From positions 1 to 46,832 of the forward strand of contig DASXXM010000309.1 in assembly GCA_036503065.1 (NCBI GenBank): a stretch of 46,832 bases of DNA, read 5' to 3'. Both the position numbers and the translations under genes were made by a program. The stretch's first letter is position 1. Each line of letters opens with the position of its first letter. A model generated the notes under the pieces. It was not told the DNA's origin, made no database searches, and saw nothing but the letters and a program-made list of their open reading frames with translations. Origin of the DNA: DATEPR01 sp036503065. Its GTDB lineage: Bacteria > Actinomycetota > Actinomycetes > Mycobacteriales > Pseudonocardiaceae. Positions 39,438 through 46,832 of this stretch are shown one piece after another.

Positions 39438-39478
39438 GCAACCGGATGGTTGCCACCATATGGCAACCATCCGGTTGC
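39438..39478. promoter_or_regulatory. perfect inverted repeat, candidate ArsR operator
   Basis: Two 18-base perfect arms (39438-39455 and 39461-39478) flank a 5-base centre, 19 bases upstream of the AHSA1 start. Each arm also contains a small dyad, CAACC-N4-GGTTG, so the region offers two matching half-operators. An ArsR dimer site is likely. It might also act as a terminator for the oxidoreductase gene that ends 13 bases away. Confidence 0.7.
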
Positions 39479-39490
39479 GTCAACGGGACG

Positions 39491-40561
39491 TCAGAGACGT
39501 TCGAAGCGGAACGGGGCCAGGGTTTCGTCCTGGTGCCCGCCCAGCACTTCGGCCGCGACCAGGTCACCGACGTGCGCGCTCAACGTCGCACCGCTGTGCG
39601 AGACGGCGAAATGGAAGTTGGGCAGCGCGAGCGCGCGGCCGAGCACCGGCAGTCCGTCCGACGGGATCGGCCGCTCCCCCACCCGCACGCTTTCCACGGT
39701 CGCGTCGCGGAGGCCGGGGTACAGCGCGCGACCCGCGTCGACGACCGTGTCGACCGCGGCGCGTTCGCCGTCGGTTTCGTCGATGTCCGTGCTGTGCAAC
39801 AGGATTCGGCCGCCGCCGTCCGGCCGCAGGTTGACGCGCGGTGCGTGTACGACGCGGGCCACCGAGACCGCGACCGGCGACGTGTAGATCAGCACGCCAC
39901 GCGTGTTGCGCATCGGCAGGGTCAGCCCGGCGAGTTCGGCGACGTGTGCGGCCTGTGGTCCGGCGCAGTTCACGACCGCGTCCACGTCCAGGCGCCTGCC
40001 GGCAGCCAACCGGACCGCGCGCACGGCACCGTCGGTGATGTCGAACCCGGTGACCGCGTCGTGGCGCACCACGTCGGCAACGCCGGCCAGCAGGTGGGCG
40101 ATCATGCGGGTCGGCTCGATCCAGCCCTCGTCCGGGAAGTACGCGATCTCGTCGGCGGGCAGCGCGGCCGGGTCGATGTCCGGTTCCAGGCGCAGGGTTT
40201 CGGCGCGGGTCAGCCAGCGTGCGGCGTAGCCGTAGTCCAGGACGCCGGCGACCTTGGCTCGCAGTTCCGCGCGGGCGGCGCCGTCATCGGCCCATTCCAG
40301 GTTGCCGCCATCGTGGTACCAGTCACCGTTCGGCGTCCGGGCCGCGAGTTCCCGGTGTGCGGCCATACCCGCGACGTTCAGATCGTGGTACGCCCTCGGC
40401 TGCTTGCCGCAGGAGTTGAGCCACGAGAACGTCGCGCCGGAGGTCCCGCCGCCGGGCGAGCCCGCGTCGACCACGGTAACCCGGGCGCCACGCCGAGTCA
40501 GCGCGGCGGCCACCGCCGCGCCGTACACCCCCGCACCGACGACGACCGCGCGCACGACCAC
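39491..40561 (-). CDS. FAD-dependent oxidoreductase (DAO family)
   Basis: This 356-residue protein starts at a GTG with GGTGAGG nearby. The Rossmann FAD motif VVVGAGVYGAAVAAALTRRGARVTVVDAG lies at residues 5-35, and VNCAGPQAAHVAELAG at about 200 fits amino-acid or glycine oxidase-type enzymes. Near the C-terminus, SDGLPVLGRALALPNFHFAVSHSGATL fits the same family. It oxidises an amine or amino acid; the substrate is unknown. It is divergent from lexA, with a 44-base gap. Confidence 0.85.
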   Translation of the reverse strand: MVVRAVVVGAGVYGAAVAAALTRRGARVTVVDAGSPGGGTSGATFSWLNSCGKQPRAYHDLNVAGMAAHRELAARTPNGDWYHDGGNLEWADDGAARAELRAKVAGVLDYGYAARWLTRAETLRLEPDIDPAALPADEIAYFPDEGWIEPTRMIAHLLAGVADVVRHDAVTGFDITDGAVRAVRLAAGRRLDVDAVVNCAGPQAAHVAELAGLTLPMRNTRGVLIYTSPVAVSVARVVHAPRVNLRPDGGGRILLHSTDIDETDGERAAVDTVVDAGRALYPGLRDATVESVRVGERPIPSDGLPVLGRALALPNFHFAVSHSGATLSAHVGDLVAAEVLGGHQDETLAPFRFERL

Positions 40562-40605
40562 GCCTCACCCTAGCGACCGGAGCGCCTACCTCTACGATTC
40601 CGCTG

Positions 40606-41265
40606 GTGACCGCCTACCACGACGTCGAGTTCGAGCACCTGGACACCTCGCCCCTGCCGATGCGGCAGCAGCAGATCCTGACCACGATCCGGGACTGGGT
40701 GATCAGGCACGGCTACTCGCCGAGCACTCGACAGATCGGCGACGCGGTCGGCCTGCGGTCGTCGTCGACGGTGTCCAAACACCTGACGAGCCTGGAGGAG
40801 AAGGGATTTCTGCGGCGTAGCACCACGATGTCCCGGCCGATCGACGTGCGGATGTTCCTGCGGGAGCCGGCGTCGCGGGAACCCGCCGACGACTCGGTGG
40901 CCGTGCCCGTTGTCGGCGACATCGCGGCGGGCACTCCCATTACCGCGGCAGAACACCTCGACGACGTGCTGACGCTGCCCCGCGAACTCACCGGGCGCGG
41001 CAACGTCTTCGGCCTGCGGGTGCGCGGCGACTCCATGATCGACGCGGCGATCTGCGACGGCGACATCGTCGTGGTGCGACAGCAACCCGAGGCCCATTCC
41101 GGCCAGATCGTCGCCGCGATGATCGACGACGAGGCCACCGTCAAGGTATACCGGCGCCGCAACGGCCACGTCTATCTCGAACCGCGCAATCCCGCCTACG
41201 ACGTCATCGACGGCGATCGTGCTGTCGTGCTGGGCACCGTCGTCTCGGTACTCCGTAGTGTCTGA
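40606..41265 (+). CDS. lexA: LexA SOS repressor
   Basis: This encodes 219 residues. The N-terminal winged helix is RQQQILTTIRDWVIRHGYSPSTRQIGDAVGLRSSSTVSKHLTSLEEKGFLRR (about 20-70). The cleavage site Ala-Gly lies in IAAGTPI near residue 109, with catalytic Ser in GDSMI near 143 and Lys in ATVKVY near 180. It represses DNA-damage genes until RecA-stimulated self-cleavage. GTG start at 40606. I do not see an obvious SOS box in the 44-base divergent gap. It may be the main LexA or a second copy. Confidence 0.88.
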   Translation: MTAYHDVEFEHLDTSPLPMRQQQILTTIRDWVIRHGYSPSTRQIGDAVGLRSSSTVSKHLTSLEEKGFLRRSTTMSRPIDVRMFLREPASREPADDSVAVPVVGDIAAGTPITAAEHLDDVLTLPRELTGRGNVFGLRVRGDSMIDAAICDGDIVVVRQQPEAHSGQIVAAMIDDEATVKVYRRRNGHVYLEPRNPAYDVIDGDRAVVLGTVVSVLRSV

Positions 41266-41267
41266 CG

Positions 41268-42917
41268 CTATTCCGGCTGGGTGACGGGCAGCGTCAGCCG
41301 CGTGTCCTCGTGGTGAATGGTGTGGTTGGCCGCCTTCAGGCCGTTCCCGGTCGCCACTGGTTCGCCGGTGCCGAGGTTGCGGGCGTACTGGGGGTGGGCG
41401 CCGCCGGAGAGTTGCAGCCTGATGCGGTGGCCCTGCCGCACCCGGTGGGCGCAGGGGGACAGCAGTGCGGCGAGGTGCTGGATCTCGCCCGCGGCGACGG
41501 TGGCATCGAGCCGGACCAGGGTGTCGGTGATGTTGTGCGAGCGGCCTTTCCGGTCCACGTCGCACAGGCGGATGACCAGGTCGGCATGCGGATTGTCGAC
41601 GGTGACCGAGACGTGCACGACCGGGAATCCCTCGAATTCGAGGTCGGCGGCCAATGCCGGCGTGGTGAAGGTCAGGACGTCCGGCCGTGCCTCCAGGTCG
41701 CCGTTGTCCCGTACCCCGGCGCCCGCCGCGAGCCTGCGGCCACCGACCGACGGCGTCGGGTCGGCCGGATCGAACCGGAACGTCGATCGGCCTGGGGCGG
41801 CGGTCGCGCCGAGCAGGCCGCTTTCGTTGGGATACCACCGGGTCTCGGTGTGACCGGGTGGCCAGGACGCCGCGGTGTGCCAGGTGTCGGCGCCGGTGAC
41901 GAAGGTGTGCACCGGCAGGGCGTGCGGGTTGGCTTCGCGCTTGCCAAGGTGGGTGTCCAGCCAGGTCAGGGCTTCGTTGTCGATGACGGCGGAGCCCTTG
42001 ACCAGATGGCCGAGGTGGGTCCACGGGCCGATCGTCATGGCGACGTCGATTCCCCTGGTGCGGAGGGTCTCGTACTGCTGGACGGTCTGCCCGACGAAGA
42101 GGTCCTGCCAGCCGCCGACGATCAGGGTCGGCGTCCGAACCCGTTGCAGGGCTTCGGTTGCGTTGTAGGGCTGCCAGTACGGGTCGGTCAGGTCCGGGTG
42201 GGTCAGCCAGTCCTGGTACCACGGTGCGCGTCCATTGAGGACGGTCTCGGCCGCGCGTGTCATGGGCAGGCCCGCGAACGCGGCCCGCAGCCGGTTGGCC
42301 CGTTGGCGGTTTCCGGTGAGCTGCCGGAGCAGGCTGGGCCGTTGCTCGAACGGGACGCTGTTGGTGTCGGCCCAGCCGAGGAACGTCTCCAGTGCGAACG
42401 CGTCGTTCTCCCAGATGGCGGCACTGAAGTCGTGTGGTCCCGCGATCAGCACGCAGGCCCGGAGTTCCGGCGGCGGGTCCATCAGCAGGGCCCACTGGGT
42501 GAAGGCCAGGTAGGACATGCCCATCGTGGCCAGTTCGCCGTTGAACCACGGCTGTTCGCGTAGCCAGGCGACGGTGTCCTGGGCGTCGTCGGCCTCCCGG
42601 ACCATGGGCTGGAAGGTGTCGGTGGCGCCCGCGGTGCCCCGACAGCTCTGCAGGAGCACGTGGTAACCCCGCGCGGCGAACGTCCCGCCCTGGAGCAGGG
42701 CACCCGGCAGGCCGCGGCCGTAGGGCGTGCGGATGAGGATCGTGCCGCCGGCGTGCGGGACCACCGGGGCGTAGTGATCGCTGACCAGCTCGAACCCGTC
42801 CCTGGTCGGCGTCCGCAGGCCGCGCTCGACAACGTAGGTGTTGCGTGGCGGCGGCAACTTCCGCAGTCGCCGGAGGACGCGATCGAGCGTACGGGTGGCC
42901 GGGCCGGGTGACGTCAC
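41268..42917 (-). CDS. CocE/NonD-family alpha/beta hydrolase
   Basis: This 549-residue protein is of the X-Pro dipeptidyl-peptidase/CocE family. The N-terminal hydrolase half carries VERGLRTPTRDGFELVSDHYAP and the nucleophile Ser in MGMSYLAFTQW near residue 130; the C-terminal half is a jelly-roll domain (LEFEGFPVVHVSVTVDNPHADLVIRLCDVDRKGRS). It hydrolyses esters or peptides. The start is a GTG with GAGGTG upstream. It converges on lexA with a two-base gap. Confidence 0.85.
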   Translation of the reverse strand: MTSPGPATRTLDRVLRRLRKLPPPRNTYVVERGLRTPTRDGFELVSDHYAPVVPHAGGTILIRTPYGRGLPGALLQGGTFAARGYHVLLQSCRGTAGATDTFQPMVREADDAQDTVAWLREQPWFNGELATMGMSYLAFTQWALLMDPPPELRACVLIAGPHDFSAAIWENDAFALETFLGWADTNSVPFEQRPSLLRQLTGNRQRANRLRAAFAGLPMTRAAETVLNGRAPWYQDWLTHPDLTDPYWQPYNATEALQRVRTPTLIVGGWQDLFVGQTVQQYETLRTRGIDVAMTIGPWTHLGHLVKGSAVIDNEALTWLDTHLGKREANPHALPVHTFVTGADTWHTAASWPPGHTETRWYPNESGLLGATAAPGRSTFRFDPADPTPSVGGRRLAAGAGVRDNGDLEARPDVLTFTTPALAADLEFEGFPVVHVSVTVDNPHADLVIRLCDVDRKGRSHNITDTLVRLDATVAAGEIQHLAALLSPCAHRVRQGHRIRLQLSGGAHPQYARNLGTGEPVATGNGLKAANHTIHHEDTRLTLPVTQPE

Positions 42918-42982
42918 GATGACACCTCGATGTGTGCGAGTCGCGGGTAGCCAGGAGTCTACAGTACGATGACGCGACTCAA

Positions 42983-43597
42983 TCACTCAGTAGAGTGTCT
43001 ACTGTGGTCCGGGATGGCCGCGCCGACCAGCGCGGCGGCGATGGTTCGGGCGGCCGTTCGGGCACTGGGGTCGTGGTCCATCCAGGCGCTGATGCCGGCG
43101 CCGTCGTAGAGCAGGACCAGTTGCTGGACCAGCGACTTCGGGTCGGTCGCGTGGGCCTGTTGCGCGAGGTCGAAGAACAGGTCGTGCAGCCAGGTGCGGT
43201 AGTCGGCGGTGGTCTGCTCGACGGTCCCGCCTGCCGGCGCGTCGGCGGCCGCGCTGACGAACGCGCAGCCGCGGAACCCCGGCTCGGTGAAGGAGAGGCC
43301 CTGCACCTCGAACGCGCCGACCAGGCGCTCCTTCGGCGTCCGGTAACGGGTGACCAGTTCGCGGGCCATGCGGTCGGCCGTGGCGGCGTGCCGCGCCCGC
43401 AGGTAGGCGCGAACCAGGCCGTCCTTGCTGCCGAACGCGCTGTACAGCGTCGCCTTCGCGACGCCGGCATGCTCGATGACCCGCTCGATCCCGACCGACT
43501 GGACACCTTCCGCGTAGAACAGTTCGTCCGCGGCGGCCAGCAGTCGCGCCCGCGCGGCGGCGCTGCGCTCCTGCGGTGACGGCACCTTGGCGGACAT
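42983..43597 (-). CDS. TetR-family regulator
   Basis: This 204-residue protein has the TetR helix-turn-helix at residues 13-60: RARLLAAADELFYAEGVQSVGIERVIEHAGVAKATLYSAFGSKDGLV. The C-terminal ligand domain is variable. It is divergent from an SDR gene, with three matching operators in between, and probably represses both genes. Confidence 0.9.
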   Translation of the reverse strand: MSAKVPSPQERSAAARARLLAAADELFYAEGVQSVGIERVIEHAGVAKATLYSAFGSKDGLVRAYLRARHAATADRMARELVTRYRTPKERLVGAFEVQGLSFTEPGFRGCAFVSAAADAPAGGTVEQTTADYRTWLHDLFFDLAQQAHATDPKSLVQQLVLLYDGAGISAWMDHDPSARTAARTIAAALVGAAIPDHSRHSTE

Positions 43598-43611
43598 GCG
43601 CGCAGCATAGC

Positions 43612-43704
43612 AGACAGATCGGTCTGTCTACCACGAGTCGAGCGTCACCGTTGACGGAGCCAGACCGGTCTGTCTACGTTGATCTCACCAGACAGACCGG
43701 TCTG
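43612..43704. promoter_or_regulatory. three TetR operator copies
   Basis: The palindrome CAGACCGGTCTG occurs at 43661-43672 and 43693-43704, with a longer variant AGACAGATCGGTCTGTCT at 43612-43629. They lie between the divergent TetR and SDR starts. Likely repressor sites controlling both genes. Confidence 0.8.
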
Positions 43705-43730
43705 GATGACGACTTCGAAAGGCATCTCCC

Positions 43731-44459
43731 ATGTCCGATGAGCACTCGAACCCCGTCGCCCTGGTCACCGGGGCCACGTCCGGCATCGGCAAGGCCGTGG
43801 CGAAGCGACTGGCCGCCGACGGGATGTCCGTCATCGTGGTCGGCCGCAACGCCCGACGCGGCGCCGAGACCGTCGACGAGATCGCCGCGGCGGGCGGTCA
43901 GGCCCGATTCGTCGAAGCGGACCTCGAGGACCCGACTGACATCGAACGGCTCGCCACCGAGGCGGGCGAGATCGACGTCCTGGTCAACAACGCCGGGCGC
44001 GCCATCTGGGCACCGACCGAGGACATGAAGGTCGCCGACTTCGACTCGATGTTCGCCGGCAACGTCCGCGCGCCGTTCCTGCTGGTGGCCGCGTTCGCCC
44101 CGGCGATGGCGGCGAAGGGGGCCGGCACTGTGATCAACATCGGCAGCGTGGCCGGCACCGTCGGCCTGGCCAATGGTGCCGCGTACGGCGCCACGAAGGC
44201 CGCGTTGGCGTCGCTCGCGCGGTCCTGGACCGCCGAGTACGGCGGCCGTGGCGTCCGCTTCAACACCGTCGCGCCCGGCCCGGTCTACACCAGGCCGGCC
44301 GACCGTGACCGGTTCGAGGCACTCGGCAGGACGACCGCGCTCAAGCGCGCCGCGGAGCCTGCCGAGATCGCCGACGTCGTCGCCTTCCTCGTCTCGCCGC
44401 AAGCGGGCTACGTCACCGGCGCGACCATCGCCGTTGACGGCGGCCGCAGCGCCATCTGA
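43731..44459 (+). CDS. short-chain dehydrogenase/reductase
   Basis: This 242-residue classical SDR has the cofactor motif TGATSGIG near residue 14, NNAG near 86 and the catalytic Tyr-x3-Lys in AAYGATKAALASL near 153. It ends VTGATIAVDGGRSAI, typical of FabG-like enzymes. It is divergent from TetR and likely induced by the same ligand. No link to the azoxy cluster is apparent. Confidence 0.9.
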   Translation: MSDEHSNPVALVTGATSGIGKAVAKRLAADGMSVIVVGRNARRGAETVDEIAAAGGQARFVEADLEDPTDIERLATEAGEIDVLVNNAGRAIWAPTEDMKVADFDSMFAGNVRAPFLLVAAFAPAMAAKGAGTVINIGSVAGTVGLANGAAYGATKAALASLARSWTAEYGGRGVRFNTVAPGPVYTRPADRDRFEALGRTTALKRAAEPAEIADVVAFLVSPQAGYVTGATIAVDGGRSAI

Positions 44460-44857
44460 ATCCGGAAAGGACAGTCGCGACGAGCAACACCGTGTACGGC
44501 CCGGTCGTGTTCGCGGCCGCGTACACCGTCGCCGGGTGACGGTCGCGGTCAGGGTAGGGCCGACCGAGCCGGACTCGACGTCGGCCGGGTGCGGTTTTTG
44601 TCCGGACCGACAAATTCGGCTGCGCTTTTTGTCACGACGTTGACAATATCCGCGTCGCCGCGCGCTTCTTGTCCGCCCTTTCTTGCCTGCCCTGATACGC
44701 GCCGGTAACGTACTGACCGGTAAGTTGCCCACGGCAGGCGACAACTTACGGTACGGAGCAACGAATCGCGAATCGCCGTTCGGGCGTAGTCACACGCCCG
44801 AACGGCGGACACACAATCATTTCGTTGGTGTCTTCACCCACTGTTGGGAGCAAACCC
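44460..44857. other. 398-base gene-free stretch before secreted protein genes
   Basis: Near 44492-44526 an inverted repeat GTGTACG/CGTACAC may end the SDR transcript. A TTGACA sits near 44639 without a clear -10. At about 44721-44750 an inverted repeat GTAAGTTG/CAACTTAC has a 14-base spacer. A strong hairpin follows at 44774-44807. No gene is credible here. Confidence 0.5.
44774..44807. terminator. 14-base-arm hairpin upstream of secreted protein gene
   Basis: Perfect 14-base arms (44774-44787 and 44794-44807) enclose a 6-base loop. It lies 50 bases before the start of the secreted protein, so it is either a terminator for something upstream or an attenuator or mRNA leader element of the downstream gene. 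Confidence 0.55.
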
Positions 44858-45496
44858 ATGCTAGGTCATCGCACTCGGATTGTCGCCGGGCGAGGACTCG
44901 TGATCGGCGTCGCGGGCGTCGTGGCGGGCCTTCTCGGCGCCGGGATCGCGTCAGCCGACGTCGGGGCGAACCAGTTCCTCAGCTGGAGCGGCAACTTCCC
45001 GATCATCGGCACGCTCGATCCCATCGTCACCGACACCGTCGCCACGATTCCCAGCCCGGTGACGGTCGGTCGGGCAAGCGCCAGTTTCCCGGTCTCCGTC
45101 ACGATCGACGCCCCACCCCTGGCCACGACCGGCCTCGAGACCGTCGGCGCGGCCTCCACCAGCGGCACCGCCGACGTCACCGTCCAGTCCACCGACTCAG
45201 CAGGGCTGACCACGACCGAGGACGTCCAGCTCACCATCCCGCCGACGGCGACGCCGGCAGACGGCTCCGACTTCGTGGTGACCGCCACCGGCACCGCGAC
45301 CGTCCCGGCCATCGCGACCGCGGGCAACGTCAAGCTCACCGTGCTCTCCCCCGCGTCCACCACGCTCACCCCGGTCGACGCGAACGGCAATCCGACGGTC
45401 CTCGGGACGTTCACCGTCACCCTGACCCAGGACGCCACCGGGCCGACGCAGAATCCGACCAATGATCCGACGTTGGGCACGATCGTCGCCCAGTAG
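44858..45496 (+). CDS. secreted beta-rich protein, unknown function
   Basis: This encodes 212 residues from an ATG with GGGAG 7 bases upstream. A signal peptide is clear: basic HRTRIVAGR, a hydrophobic stretch VIGVAGVVAGLLGAGI and cleavage after ASA. The mature part is rich in Thr, Val, Ala and Pro with few charged residues, like exported immunoglobulin-like wall or matrix proteins. I do not recognise a named domain. It is followed after 110 bases by another secreted protein gene on the same strand. Confidence 0.8.
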   Translation: MLGHRTRIVAGRGLVIGVAGVVAGLLGAGIASADVGANQFLSWSGNFPIIGTLDPIVTDTVATIPSPVTVGRASASFPVSVTIDAPPLATTGLETVGAASTSGTADVTVQSTDSAGLTTTEDVQLTIPPTATPADGSDFVVTATGTATVPAIATAGNVKLTVLSPASTTLTPVDANGNPTVLGTFTVTLTQDATGPTQNPTNDPTLGTIVAQ

Positions 45497-45606
45497 ATTC
45501 TTGTCACTTCCGGACAGGAATCCCCGGCCGGGCCGGACGGGATGACACATTCTCCGGCGATTTCGGCGAGTGCGCACAGAAACAACAATGCGACCCGGGA
45601 GGTGCG

Positions 45607-46797
45607 ATGCGTCGACGGGCGATCGGCCTCGGCATCGTCGGGGCGCTCGTCGTGGTCGCCGGGGCGATCGCGGGTGTGGGATCGGCAGTCGGCGACCAGC
45701 AGGCGGCCGCCACCTGGTCCTACACCTGTGTCCTCCCGTCCGGCTCGCAGCCGGTGTCCGTCGCGGTGCGCGCGACCTTCCCCGACGTGGCCACCCCGAA
45801 CCAGCCGATCCAGCCAACCGGCGTCGCCGTGACCGTGACGCCGCCGGCCGCGACCGCGACGTTGTCTGTCACCGTGGCGCAGCGCGGCGCGATGGTGCGG
45901 ACGAGTTGGTCGAACCTGGTCGCGCCGGCCGTCGCACTGCCGGCGGCCGGTGACGTCACGTTCTCGGTCGACGCGCTGGACCTACGGCTCACCAACGCCG
46001 ACGGCACAACGGACACCGTCGGCTGCACTCTCGACAGTGGACAGAACCCGGTACTGGCCACCGTCCCGATACCCACGCCGGTCACGCCTCCCCCATCGAC
46101 TCCCACCGCGCCACGCGCGGCCACACCCGTCGACCCGAACTGCCCGACGCCGTCGGTGCTGGCACTCGTGGAGACCGCCGACATCGTCGGTCGCACCAAC
46201 CTGAACAAGCTCGGCGAGTCCGTCGCCATCGGCGCCGGCACGATCGTGCTGACCAGCGTGGGCACCGGCAAGACGCCACAGGGCGACTTCCTGCTGTGCT
46301 GGACGGCGAAGATCACGCTGCAGCCGTCCAGGTCGACCGTGCTCACGTTCGGCTTCCAGCCGACGTTCGCCACCATGACGACCACCCAGGTCGGCACGAT
46401 GATCGTGGAGACCTGGCAGCACGCGGGCGTGCCGATGGCCACCGTGACCGGTCAGGAGAACATCGCGCTGAGCGACGTGACCGTGAACTGCGTGCCGGAC
46501 CCGAACGGCACGTGCGTCGGCCACGGCGCGCCGCTCGACGTCGGGCCGCACTGCCGGACGTCGACGCCGATCACGATCAACCTGACCGGCATCCCGCCCT
46601 ACCAGCCGCTGGTCGGCGGGCCACTGCAAGGTGTGCTGACGATCCCGCCGTTCGCAGGCTGCGGCGTGACGGAGAACCTCGATCCGCTGCTGACCGCGCC
46701 CCTGTCGGGTGCCGGCGATCTCATCCGCATCATCCAGGGCACCCCGTGCAGCTCGTTCATCCCGAGCTGTGTGCCCAAGCCGCCGGTATTCAAGTAG
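45607..46797 (+). CDS. secreted protein, DUF6801-like, unknown function
   Basis: This encodes 396 residues starting at an ATG with GGGAGGTGCG upstream. The N-terminus (IGLGIVGALVVVAGAIAGVGSAVG) is a signal peptide. The segment TWSYTCVLPSGSQPVSVAVRATFPD resembles the start of DUF6801 domains of actinobacterial exported proteins (tentative, from memory). A Pro-rich linker (about residues 155-180) separates it from a C-terminal half with several Cys (CPTPS, CVPDPNGTC, CRTST, GCG, CSSF, CVPK), suggesting disulfides. The substrate or partner is unknown. Confidence 0.8.
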   Translation: MRRRAIGLGIVGALVVVAGAIAGVGSAVGDQQAAATWSYTCVLPSGSQPVSVAVRATFPDVATPNQPIQPTGVAVTVTPPAATATLSVTVAQRGAMVRTSWSNLVAPAVALPAAGDVTFSVDALDLRLTNADGTTDTVGCTLDSGQNPVLATVPIPTPVTPPPSTPTAPRAATPVDPNCPTPSVLALVETADIVGRTNLNKLGESVAIGAGTIVLTSVGTGKTPQGDFLLCWTAKITLQPSRSTVLTFGFQPTFATMTTTQVGTMIVETWQHAGVPMATVTGQENIALSDVTVNCVPDPNGTCVGHGAPLDVGPHCRTSTPITINLTGIPPYQPLVGGPLQGVLTIPPFAGCGVTENLDPLLTAPLSGAGDLIRIIQGTPCSSFIPSCVPKPPVFK

Positions 46798-46832
46798 GGG
46801 CCGATGACTGTCCAAACAAGACCGCTGCCAAC

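Noticed and set aside
46804..46832. Possible start of a further gene at the right edge
   Set aside because: An ATG with GGGG upstream is followed by only 9 codons before the window ends, too little to judge.

Overview
The window is GC-rich DNA from a filamentous actinomycete. Codon bias, a SARP regulator, actinobacterial LexA and DHA2 exporters all fit; a Pseudonocardiales-type host is my guess, not something the sequence proves. Most of it (about 0.9 to 37.7 kb) reads as one biosynthetic gene cluster, flanked by ordinary chromosomal genes. I had no database search, so family names rest on motifs and on recalled biochemistry.

The core matches the valanimycin (Vlm) logic for making an aliphatic azoxy group. 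Present are an acyl-CoA-dehydrogenase-type N-hydroxylase with a flavin reductase (VlmH/VlmR-like), a dedicated seryl-tRNA synthetase (VlmL-like), a seryl-tRNA-dependent transferase (VlmA-like), a small membrane protein (VlmO-like, N-N bond formation), a ferritin-like diiron oxygenase (VlmB-like, azoxy formation), and a kinase plus MmgE/PrpD lyase (VlmJ/VlmK-like). No valine decarboxylase is seen. Instead a KAS III, an ACP, a KAS II, an InhA-type enoyl reductase and a MaoC hydratase could build an acyl chain. An aldehyde-dehydrogenase-fold protein and a class III aminotransferase could turn it into an alkylamine, and a desaturase could unsaturate it. A second operon (ACP, KS-AT-DH-KR-ACP polyketide synthase, acyl-CoA ligase, LLM oxidoreductase, two thioesterases) could activate and extend the serine-derived half. 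The predicted product is a lipid-tailed azoxy compound extended by malonate.

Two observations stand out. First, the cluster carries two tRNA-Ser-like genes (20083-20168 and 37644-37732). They have intact seryl identity features but anticodon loops unfit for normal decoding: one has UUG with U37, and the other has no 7-base loop and no U33. They look like tRNAs dedicated to the seryl transferase. Second, five promoter regions carry the same triple direct repeat GTCAG-N6-GTCAG-N6-GTCAG (read on the minus strand), the expected layout of a SARP operator. The boxes precede the desaturase, the N-hydroxylase operon, both tRNAs and the PKS operon, which ties the tRNAs to the pathway.

Layout: 1-922, RyR-domain and SLOG-like genes; 912-5232, P450, MFS exporter and amino-acid permease; 5314-7869, desaturase and SerRS; 7918-8091, a repeat array; 8104-17395, a ten-gene minus-strand operon from aldehyde dehydrogenase to KAS II; 17585-20168, lyase, kinase and tRNA 1; 20768-24211, a plus-strand operon from seryl transferase to SARP; 24272-33769, the PKS operon; 33885-35806, IS remnant, SnoaL-like protein and XRE regulator; 36009-37732, second exporter and tRNA 2. 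From 37.9 kb the genes look like general chromosome: DUF899, ArsR/AHSA1, an amine-type oxidoreductase, LexA, a CocE-type hydrolase, TetR/SDR and two secreted proteins.
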